From Aquipseudomonas alcaligenes_A (lineage in GTDB: Bacteria > Pseudomonadota > Gammaproteobacteria > Pseudomonadales > Pseudomonadaceae), in assembly GCA_048595745.1 (NCBI GenBank), contig CP184361.1: 64,000 nt of DNA. One strand, written 5' to 3'. Position numbers and translations under genes: made by a program. Below, piece by piece: positions 51,314-59,700 of this stretch; positions within the stretch are counted from its first letter, which is position 1; each line of letters opens with the position of its first letter. The notes under the pieces are model-generated. The model was not told the DNA's origin and searched no databases. It saw nothing but the letters and a program-made list of their open reading frames with translations.

Positions 51314-51796
51314 ATGAGCGACCAACTGCTGACCCACCGTCCCGCCACGGACGACGACCTCGACGCCGTGGCGCACTTCGTGCGCAATGCCGATGAACTC
51401 TTCTATGCCTTTCCGCGCGCGCACTGGCCGCTGAGCCGCGAGCAGCTGGCGGCCGCCTGCGCCGAACGCCAGGGCAGCACCCTGGCATTGCTCGACCGCC
51501 GCCCCGCCGGTTTCGCCAACTTCTACCAGAGCGTGGCCGGGGAGTACTGCGCCCTGGGTAACCTGATGATCGCCCCCTGGGCACGCGGCCAGGGCGTGGC
51601 GCAGTACCTGGTCGGGGTAATGGAACAGCTGGCCCGGCGCGATTTCGCCGCCCGCGAGTTGCGCGCCTCCTGCTTCAACGACAACAGCGCCGGCCTGCTG
51701 CTCTACACGCGCCTGGGCTATCGCCTGAGCGGCCTGGTCGAGCGTCAGCGCGGCCAGCATCGCGTGGCGCTGGTGCAGTTCGCCAAAGACCTCTAA
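51314..51796 (+). CDS. GNAT-family N-acetyltransferase
   Basis: 160 residues; start 8 bp after the previous stop. Core motif LMIAPWARGQGVAQYLVGVME (acetyl-CoA loop), then ELRASCFNDNSAGLLLYTRLGY. Substrate unknown. Probably cotranscribed with the DUF4136 genes. Confidence 0.88.
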   Translation: MSDQLLTHRPATDDDLDAVAHFVRNADELFYAFPRAHWPLSREQLAAACAERQGSTLALLDRRPAGFANFYQSVAGEYCALGNLMIAPWARGQGVAQYLVGVMEQLARRDFAARELRASCFNDNSAGLLLYTRLGYRLSGLVERQRGQHRVALVQFAKDL

Positions 51797-51854
51797 AGCT
51801 GACTACCAGGACAGCAAAGCGCATAATAGCCGCCCCTTTTTACCGGAGACCGGC

Positions 51855-52298
51855 ATGCCCAACTGGTGGCTACTCGTCCTGCCCCTGCTCGCCGGCGCCG
51901 TAATGCCGCTGCAGGCCGGCATCAATGGCCAGTTGGCCAGGCACCTGTCCAGCGTGATGGCCGCTGCCCTGGTGTCCTTCCTGGTCGGTACCCTGGCCTT
52001 GTTGATCATCGTCCTCGCACAACGCGATGTATCCGGTCTGGCAGCCTTCAAGGGGCTGTCCTGGTGGCACTGGAGTGGCGGCCTGCTCGGCGCCTTCTTC
52101 ATTGCCACCGCCGCCTTCGCTGGGCCACGCATCGGTGCCCTGCTGTTCATGGTGCTGGTGCTGGCCGGTCAGCTGGGCATGGCCCTGCTGCTCGACCACA
52201 ACGGCTGGGCGGGCTTTCGCGAGGCACCGATCACCCTGGGCAAGGCCGCCGGCCTGGCCCTGATCATCGGCGGAGTCTGGCTCATTCGTCGCGGTTGA
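51855..52298 (+). CDS. YdcZ-type DMT-family membrane protein
   Basis: 147 residues, five hydrophobic helices. PLLAGAVMPLQAGINGQLAR and FIATAAFAGPRIGALLF, with the VLAGQLGMALLLDHNGW end, mark the DMT_YdcZ family, half the size of EamA and probably dimeric. Substrate not known. Confidence 0.9.
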   Translation: MPNWWLLVLPLLAGAVMPLQAGINGQLARHLSSVMAAALVSFLVGTLALLIIVLAQRDVSGLAAFKGLSWWHWSGGLLGAFFIATAAFAGPRIGALLFMVLVLAGQLGMALLLDHNGWAGFREAPITLGKAAGLALIIGGVWLIRRG

Positions 52299-52379
52299 CG
52301 ACGGAATGCTGGCACTTTGCTTTCCTTGGCTCCGTTGCGACGCTATGCTGCTGATATGCCGCATTTGTGATCACAACAC

Positions 52380-53507
52380 ATGGCCTCCGATTCGCATTTA
52401 CCCCACAGCGCCTCGTTCACCCTGTTCAGGGAAGCCCGGGACGCACACTCGCGTACCCGTCTGGGCGGCGTCTACTATCTGCTCGCCTGGCTATTGACCT
52501 GGGGCTTCTCCAGCGCGCCAACCGCCATGCCGGTACTGGCCGGGGTGGGCACCCTGTTTTTTACCCTGACGCTGGCCCTGCGCTGGCTGCATCGGCTGCC
52601 CAGCCAGGAGAGCCGAAGCTGCCTGCAACAGTGGATTGATCGCCATTGGCTGCTGATCCTGATCAACAGCCTGGGCTGGGGCCTGGTCCATGCCTGGGCA
52701 CTGCTGCGTCCGGAGTTCGAGGCTTCGCGGCTGATCGCCACCCTCAGCACCGTCGCCTTCAGCACCGCCATGGCCTTCAACTTTCCCATGCGCAAACAGC
52801 GCTGCGTGCTGGCCATCCTGCTGCTGTACCTGCCGGGTCTGGCCGTGCTGGCCTGGCAATGGCCGGGCCAGGAGGCCGTGGCGGTAACCCTGGCGTTCTA
52901 CCTCAGCTACCTGTTGCTGGCGCTCAACCGCAGCCATCGCGAATACCACGGCGCCCTGGCCATGGAGCGACAACTGGTCGAGCAACGCGAGCGCTACGAG
53001 CAGCTCAGCCGCACCGACAGCCTGACCCAACTGGGGAATCGACTGCAGTTCAATGGCCTGTTCCCGGCCATGGTGGCCAGCGCCCGGCGCCAGAACAATC
53101 CGTTGAGTCTGGTGCTGCTGGATATCGACTTTTTCAAACGGATCAATGATGAGTACGGCCACAGCACTGGCGACGCCTGCCTCAGCGACTTTGCCGAGCG
53201 CATGCGCCGGGTGTTCCGCCGTGACAGCGATGCCTTGCTGCGCCTGGGCGGCGAAGAGTTTGGCGTGCTGATGCCCGGCACGCCGCTCAAGGAAGCCTGC
53301 GAGCTGGCCGAGCGCTTCCGTGCCGAACTGGCGGCGCAGGGCTTCGTGCTGCATGACCAGCGTCTGCCGCTGACCACCAGCCTGGGGGTCGGCGGCTTCG
53401 ATGCGGCCAGGGATGAGAGTGCCGAAGCCTTCTTCAAGCGTGTCGATGACGCCTTGTACCGCGCCAAGGCCGAGGGCCGCGACCGCCTGGCCCTGGCCGA
53501 GGCCTGA
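52380..53507 (+). CDS. Membrane diguanylate cyclase (GGDEF)
   Basis: 375 residues, ~5-6 membrane helices (25-190), then a GGDEF domain from ~205: RTDSLTQLGNR, DIDFFKRINDEYGH and active GGEEF at 290-294. No RxxD inhibitory site was sought with certainty. Should make c-di-GMP. Starts with no clear strong ribosome site; convergent with pbpC at 7 bp. Confidence 0.9.
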   Translation: MASDSHLPHSASFTLFREARDAHSRTRLGGVYYLLAWLLTWGFSSAPTAMPVLAGVGTLFFTLTLALRWLHRLPSQESRSCLQQWIDRHWLLILINSLGWGLVHAWALLRPEFEASRLIATLSTVAFSTAMAFNFPMRKQRCVLAILLLYLPGLAVLAWQWPGQEAVAVTLAFYLSYLLLALNRSHREYHGALAMERQLVEQRERYEQLSRTDSLTQLGNRLQFNGLFPAMVASARRQNNPLSLVLLDIDFFKRINDEYGHSTGDACLSDFAERMRRVFRRDSDALLRLGGEEFGVLMPGTPLKEACELAERFRAELAAQGFVLHDQRLPLTTSLGVGGFDAARDESAEAFFKRVDDALYRAKAEGRDRLALAEA

Positions 53508-53514
53508 GCCGACG

Positions 53515-55836
53515 CTAGTCGCCGAGCAGGAACTCGACCCGCGCCGTGGCCCCACTCTGGTCCAGCAGACTGAGCTGATAGAGCCCGCTCGCCGTGAGCT
53601 TCTGCTCGATGCTCTCGCCGGGCCGACTTTCGGCCACCGGCCTGCCATTGAGGAACCACCAGCGCGTGCCGCTGCCCCCCACGGCCGCGAGTTTGAGTTG
53701 CAGGGGCCCGGCACTGCTGGCCGGACGCCGCAGGCGATCACCCTCGCGCACCCCGACGATCGATAGCGGTGCCGCCGGTAGCGGCACTGCCGGTGGGCAC
53801 TCGGCCGAGGCCGCCGGCAACCGCGCGGCACGCCGCTCACGGCGTGGCAGCCAGGGCTCAAGCGGCGCCGGCCACAGGGCGATCTGGGATTCCCGCGCGC
53901 CTTCACAGCTGGCCGCCACCTGCCAGCCATGTGCATCCAGCCAGACGCGCTGACTCAAGCCCAGGCCCAGCGGCTGATCGGCGGCCTGCAGGGTCGGCGG
54001 CACGGTGCCATCCAGGGTCCAGGCGAAACGCTGGCGCCGGCAATTGGGGTCGTCGCGGGCCAGTTCCTGGCCCAGCGGCCAGCAGATCGCCGCCACGCCG
54101 ATGCCCGCCGGCACCGCCTGCACCGGCGGCGCCAGGCCACGCTGGCGGTCGCGGTTGACCAATAGGTCGTGCACCTGCAACAGCAATGGCGCGGCCGACG
54201 CCAGGCCGAACTGGCCGGGCACCGGGGTGCCGTCCGGGCGACCGATCCACACCCCGATCAGGTGGCGCGGACCGACGCCGATCGCCCAGGCATCGCGGAA
54301 GCCGTAGCTGGTGCCGGTCTTCCAGGCCAACACGGGACGCTGCACCAGCTCGGCGCGCGGATCACGGTCCGGCCGCGCCTGCCCGGCAAGAATGCGCCGC
54401 ACGATCCAGGCCGATCCGGGCGAGAGCAGACGCCGCTCGTGCAGTGCGTCCTGCGGTTGCAGCCGTGGCCGCGCGGCCAAGCCATTGCGGGCGAAGGCGC
54501 TATAGCCAGCCACCAGCTCTTCCAGGCGGCTGCCGGCGCCGCCGAGGATCAGCGCCAGGTTCGGCTCGGCGCCAGCCGGTAACGCCAGCGGCACGCCGGC
54601 ACCGCGCAGCTCGCCGGCGAAGCGCTTGGGTCCGTAGGCTTCCAGCAACTGCACAGCGGGTAGGTTGAGCGAGGTGGCCAGGGCCTCACTGGCCGACACT
54701 GGGCCGATAAAGCCGGCGGCAAAGTTGCCCGGCCGGTAGTCGCCGTAACGTCGCGGCACGTCCTGCAGCAGCGACTCGGAATGGATCAACCCGGCGTCCA
54801 TGGCCAGACCGTAGAGGAACGGCTTGAGGGTGGAGCCGGGCGAGCGCTGGGCGCGGATCATATCGACATGGCCGTAGCGCTTGTCGTCGCCGACATCCAG
54901 CGAGCCGAGGTAGGCGCGTACCGCCATGCTCTCGCTGTCGACCACCAGGATGGCCGCCGAAGTGCGCTCCGGCAGGCGCGCGCGCCAGCCCAGCAGCAGG
55001 TCTTCCAGCCGTCGCTGCAGATTGGCATCGAGGGTGGTGCGGATCAGCGGCGGGCTGCCCGCCACGTTCAACCGTCGCGCCAGCAGCGACGCCAGGTTGG
55101 GTTCCTGGCGCGGCGCCAGCAACACCGGCTCCTGCAGCGCCTCGTCCACCGCCGCCTGCGGCCATTGCGCGAATTGCGCCATACGCCGTAGCACCTTGTC
55201 CCGCGCGGCCTGGGCGCGTTCGGGATGACGGTCCGGACGCAGCCGGCTGGGCGCCTGCGGCAGCACGGCGAGCAACGCCGCCTCGGCGCGGGTCAGCTGG
55301 CTCGGCGGCTTGCCCAGGTAGGCCCAGCTGGCCGCCGCCACGCCCTGCAGGGTGCCACCGAAGGGCGCGCGGTTGAGGTAGAGGGCGAGGATCTCGTCCT
55401 TGGACAGGTGCCACTCCAGCTGCAGGGTGCGCCACAGCTGCTTGAGCTTGCCGGCGAGGCTGCGCTCGTGTGGGTCGAGCAGGCGCGCCACCTGCATCGA
55501 CAGGGTGCTGCCACCGGACAGCACACGCCCGCCGGACAGGTTCTGCCAGGCGGCCCGGCCCAGGGCCAGTGGGTTGACCCCGGGGTGCTGGTAGAACCAG
55601 CGGTCCTCGTAGGTCAGCAGCGCCTCGAGGTAATAGGGCGAAACCTCCTCCGGCACCACCGGATAGCGCCACACGCCGTCGGCATCAGCGAAGCGCCACA
55701 GCGGCGTGCCGTCCTCGGCCAGCACCACGCGGGCCAGGCCGTCCTCGGGCAACGGCAGCGGGAACAGGCGATCGGCCAGCCACAGCAGCGCCAGCGGCAG
55801 AGCAAGCAGTGCCAACCTGCGCCGCCAACGCTTCAT
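53515..55836 (-). CDS. pbpC: Penicillin-binding protein 1C
   Basis: 773 residues. N-terminal membrane helix (8-25), glycosyltransferase 51 domain (~55-225, EDRWFYQHPGV and GGSTLSMQVAR), transpeptidase with SPGSTLKP, SLN and KTGTS, and a C-terminal BiPBP_C-like beta domain (~680-773). Makes and links peptidoglycan in the periplasm; PBP1C is commonly paired with an alpha-2-macroglobulin. Here that gene is 886 bp upstream, separated by two small genes. Confidence 0.95.
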   Translation of the reverse strand: MKRWRRRLALLALPLALLWLADRLFPLPLPEDGLARVVLAEDGTPLWRFADADGVWRYPVVPEEVSPYYLEALLTYEDRWFYQHPGVNPLALGRAAWQNLSGGRVLSGGSTLSMQVARLLDPHERSLAGKLKQLWRTLQLEWHLSKDEILALYLNRAPFGGTLQGVAAASWAYLGKPPSQLTRAEAALLAVLPQAPSRLRPDRHPERAQAARDKVLRRMAQFAQWPQAAVDEALQEPVLLAPRQEPNLASLLARRLNVAGSPPLIRTTLDANLQRRLEDLLLGWRARLPERTSAAILVVDSESMAVRAYLGSLDVGDDKRYGHVDMIRAQRSPGSTLKPFLYGLAMDAGLIHSESLLQDVPRRYGDYRPGNFAAGFIGPVSASEALATSLNLPAVQLLEAYGPKRFAGELRGAGVPLALPAGAEPNLALILGGAGSRLEELVAGYSAFARNGLAARPRLQPQDALHERRLLSPGSAWIVRRILAGQARPDRDPRAELVQRPVLAWKTGTSYGFRDAWAIGVGPRHLIGVWIGRPDGTPVPGQFGLASAAPLLLQVHDLLVNRDRQRGLAPPVQAVPAGIGVAAICWPLGQELARDDPNCRRQRFAWTLDGTVPPTLQAADQPLGLGLSQRVWLDAHGWQVAASCEGARESQIALWPAPLEPWLPRRERRAARLPAASAECPPAVPLPAAPLSIVGVREGDRLRRPASSAGPLQLKLAAVGGSGTRWWFLNGRPVAESRPGESIEQKLTASGLYQLSLLDQSGATARVEFLLGD

Positions 55837-55916
55837 CGCCGGCCCTCGCTGCGCAGGGGACGCTGGCTATGGCATGCTGGTCGGCAACTCTTAGCGGCAC
55901 TGCGGGTATTCATACC

Positions 55917-56207
55917 TTGATCCAAGACTTCTTCGAATGGCTGGGGCATGCCCTCGGCACCCTGATCCGCTTCATCGTCGAGGCCCTCAGCGGCTTCTTC
56001 GGATTCTTCGCCGACATCGGCCGCAGCTTCCTCGACGGTATGGCGTCGGCGCTGGGCACCAATGTCGGCCTGCTCAGCATCGTCGCCATGGTCTGCGGCC
56101 TGTTGCTGCTCTACGCCGCCGTCCGCGCCGGCATGCGCAAGGCTTTCGTGCGCATGGTGGTCTATGGGTTGCTTGGGTTGTGGTTGTTGAGTTTGATTGT
56201 GAGTTGA
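55917..56207 (+). CDS. Small membrane protein, 96 aa
   Basis: Helix LGHALGTLIRFIVEALSGFFGFFADI then helix VGLLSIVAMVCGLLLLYAAVRAG and a third hydrophobic end LLGLWLLSLIV. Starts at TTG 55917 by likely homology; an in-frame ATG at 55869 is the alternative. It runs opposite to pbpC and A2M genes. No function known. Confidence 0.6.
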   Translation: MIQDFFEWLGHALGTLIRFIVEALSGFFGFFADIGRSFLDGMASALGTNVGLLSIVAMVCGLLLLYAAVRAGMRKAFVRMVVYGLLGLWLLSLIVS

Positions 56208-56214
56208 GGTGTCG

Positions 56215-56252
56215 CCCTCTCCCCAACCCTCTCCCGTAAACGGGAGAGGGGG
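56215..56252. repeat. CCCTCTCC palindrome, cluster E
   Basis: CCCTCTCCCCAACCCTCTCCCGT, then AA and ACGGGAGAGGG, immediately after the small membrane protein gene. Confidence 0.88.
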
Positions 56253-56295
56253 CAGTCCGCGCAGGGACCATCAATTGTCGTCACTCCTCGCCCAC

Positions 56296-56586
56296 TTATG
56301 GGGGCACGCCTAGTGGAGAGGGGCCGGGGCGGCCCGCGTAGGAAGAGGGCGCGACTTCCAGACGAATCCGCTCCAGCACTGCTTCCATCTCCCCCAGCAC
56401 CTGGTGATTCCAGAAGCGCAGCACCCGATAACCTCGCTCGCTTAGATACTGATCCCGCTCGCAGTCCTGATCGGCCTGTTCAATATGCTGCCCGCCGTCC
56501 AGTTCGATCACCAGAAACTGCTCCAGGCAGACGAAGTCGACTATATAGGGGCCTATGGGCTTCTGACGCTTGAACTTGAGGCCCAT
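56296..56586 (-). CDS. DUF559 endonuclease-like protein, N-terminally truncated
   Basis: 96 residues. PIGPYIVDFVCLEQFLVIELDGGQH and GYRVLRFWNHQVL are the DUF559 (Vsr/PD-(D/E)xK) core. The first ~25 residues usual in the family are missing; upstream lies repeat DNA. An AAGGAGG site 5 nt before the ATG might still allow expression. The last ~12 residues are encoded by a repeat-like GGGGCCGGG/CCCTCTCC stretch. Flanked on both sides by CCCTCTCC repeats. Confidence 0.72.
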   Translation of the reverse strand: MGLKFKRQKPIGPYIVDFVCLEQFLVIELDGGQHIEQADQDCERDQYLSERGYRVLRFWNHQVLGEMEAVLERIRLEVAPSSYAGRPGPSPLGVPP

Positions 56587-56607
56587 GGGAGCCTCCTTGC
56601 TCCTGAT

Positions 56608-56719
56608 ACCCTCTCCCCCGCCCCTCTCCCATAAATGGGCGAGGGGTGACTCGGCCCTTACTTCCCCGCACGGCCAGTCCCCTCTCCCGTTTACGGGAGA
56701 GGGTTAGGGAGAGGGCGTA
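56608..56719. repeat. CCCTCTCC palindromes, cluster G
   Basis: At least four units: CCCTCTCCCCCGCCCCTCTCCCAT, ATGGGCGAGGGG, then CCCTCTCCCGT/ACGGGAGAGGG and GGGAGAGGG. They lie between the truncated endonuclease and the A2M stop. Confidence 0.88.
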
Positions 56720-56721
56720 AC

Positions 56722-59700
56722 TCAGCGCCCCTTCACCACCAACCGCTCCGGCGTCGTCCCGATGGCGTTCCACGCCGGGCGATACATCGACTCCACCTGC
56801 GGCGGCGGCACCCGGTAGGTGCCGGGGGTGACGGCGCGGGCCAGGTACAGCAGGTGGGTGGTGTCGTAGCCGTTCACGTCCAGGGCCGCGACAAAGCGGT
56901 CGTCACGGAACTCCTGGTGCTTGATCGCGGCGTTCTGCATCGACTTCTGCCACTCCTTCACCGCGCTGCTGGCGTCGTCCAGGCTGGCGGCGCTCTGCGC
57001 CAGGTTCTGGTTCTCCAGCTCCAGGCCGGCCGGCAGCAGGTCCACCACTAGGGCGTCGGGCACCCGCTCCTCGGCGCGCACCGCCAGGTGCACCAGTAGC
57101 AGCTGGCCGCTGGCCAGGTTGCCAAGATCCAGCGGGCGACCGTCCAGGCCGTAGAAACCGCGCTCGATGCTGAGGTTATTGCCGCGCGCCGCCGGGGCGG
57201 CGGTCGGGTAACCGGAGAGGGTCAGCTGCTGATAGAGCTTGCCCTCGAAGCTGCTGCTCAGGCTCAGTGGCTCGCTCAGGCTGGCCCCCTCCAGCTTCAG
57301 CGCCGGCTGCACATCATTCAGCTCGCGCACCTGGTCAGCGCTGTTCAGGGTAGCGCTCCAGCTCTTCTCCGGAGTCTTGATCAGGCCCCGGCCGGCGAGG
57401 AACAGGGCGTTGCGCTCCTGGGTCGACAGGTAGTCCTGCACGGCGCGCTCCTCGGCCAGGCTGAACAGCAGCTGGTCGCGGCTGCTGGCGGCCAGGTCGT
57501 TCTCCTCCAGCAGGGCGTAGATCAGCGCCTGGTCGCGCAGCGGGCTGCCGTAGTCGGCCAGCCACTCCTGGCGCTGGCGGCCGAGCCCCAGGCCGAGGGC
57601 CAGGGCCTCGTCGGCGCGCGGCTTGTCACCCATTTTCTGCAGGGCCACGGCCAGCTGCACCAGCGGCAGACCTGACTTGGCGTCGCCTCGGCGGTCGTAC
57701 AGCGCACGCAGGCTGCCCAGCGGCGCCTGCTGACTGCGCGCCAGCACCAGGCCGGCGTAGGCCTGCACGGCGAAGCGGGTGTGGTCGAGGTTGTCGCTGT
57801 AGCCAGCGTCGATCAGCTGGCGATCCTGCAAGAAGCGCAACAGGCGTTCGCTGGCCTTCTCTAGCGCCTCCGGCGGCACGGCGAAGCCCTGCTCGCGGGC
57901 GCGCAGGAGGAAGTCGGTGACGTAGGCGGTCAGCCAGAACTCCTCGTCGCTGTCCGAGCCCCACAGGCCGAAGCTACCGTTGTAGCGCTGCATGCCGAGC
58001 AGGCGCTCGATGCCGATCTCGATGGAGTTGCGCCGTTGCTCTTCCGGCTCGCCTTCCAGGCCAAGCTTCTTCAGCGTCGCCGCGTCGGCATAGAGCGACG
58101 GGTAGAGGCCGCTGGTGGTCTGCTCCAGGCAGCCGTAGGGATAGGCCTTGAGCGCCTGGATCTGCTCGGCCAGGTTCAGCGGCGGACGGCTGGAGACGCT
58201 GAGCAGCACCTCGCGCCCGGCCGGCTCGAAGGCGGCCAGAGTGCCGGCTGGCAGCTGCCAGCTGTCGCCCTGCAGCACGCCACGCAAGTGTTTCTGCTGC
58301 GCCGGCCAGGCCGAGCGCACGCCGATGCGCCACTCGCGGCTGAACGCCGGCAGGTTCTCGCCCGGCAGGCTCAGGCCGTTGACCTTGACCCGCAACACGC
58401 CAGCGCCGTAGCCGCCCATGGCCCGCACCGGAATGCGCAGGGTGTGGCGCTGGGCCTGGTCGAGGGCCAGTGGTGCGCGGTGGCCGGCGGGGTCCGCCAG
58501 GCTGAGCTGGCCCTCGGCCTCGACCTGCACCTCGAGTTTCTGCGCGGCGCCGGACAGGTTGGTCAGGTCCAGGGCCACGCTGGTCTCATCGCCACCGGCG
58601 AGGAAGCGCGGCGCCGAAAGCTCGGCCACCAGCGGCGCGGCGACCACCGTCTTGCCCTCGCCCATGCCATAGCGCTCGTCGGTCCAGGCCTGGGCCATCA
58701 GGCGCAGTTCGCCGTTGAAATCGGGGATGTCCAGGCTGACGTCGCCTTCGCCCTGGGCGTTCAGCTCGATCGGCACGCTCTGCAGCGCGACTATGGTGAC
58801 GCTGGTATCCGGGCGCTTGCCGCCCTTAGCCAGCGCCGCGTCGCCACCGAAGGCCAGCTTGGCCAGGCGACCCTGGCCGGCCTCGATCAGTTGGCCGTAG
58901 ACATCGAGCTGGTCGACACCGTAGGCCTTGCGGCCGAACAGCTCGGCGAACGGGTCAGGCGTCTGGTATTCGGTGATATTGAGGATGCCGACGTCCACCG
59001 CCGCCACCAGTACATTGACCTTCTGCGCCGGGCTGCCGTCGGCATTCTTCGCCTGCACCCTGACCTTCAGCGGCTGCTGCGGGCGCATCTTCTCCGGCGC
59101 CTCAAGACTGACCTGCAGCTTGCGCGGTGCGCGGTCGAACGGCAGGTGCAGCAGGCCCACGGAGCGCTTGGGCGTGGCACCCGCCTTGCGCTCGCCGGGT
59201 CGGATGACCAGGGCACTGACATACAGGTCATGCCTAGCCCACTCCTTGGCCAGCGGGATATCGAAGCTCCTGCCCTCGGCAGGCACCTCGATCTCCTGCC
59301 ACCACAGCGGACCGTCGCTGGACTCGACCATCAGGTAGCCGCTGCCACCGGACGGCGGCGTGACGGTGACCTGGGCCGTGTCACCGGCGCGATAGGCCGG
59401 CTTGTCCAGAGCCAGCTTGACCTGGTCCGGGCGCACCGCGCCGCCTTCGGTGTTGTCCTGCCAGGAATAGCCGGCCCAGAAGCGCAGGCTGCTGGTGAGG
59501 CCGGTCTCGGGGTCGGTGACCTCTACCCGGTACGGGCCCCACTCCACCGGGAAGCTGACCTTGGCGGTGCCGCCGGCGGCGACCTTGATGCCCTCCTCGC
59601 CGAGGTTGAGGAACTTCTCGTTGTAGTGGTAGTTCCAGCCCTCGCTCTCCGAGAAGCTCCAGTAGTAGTCGCGGCGCTCGCGGATCAGGCGCACCTGCAG

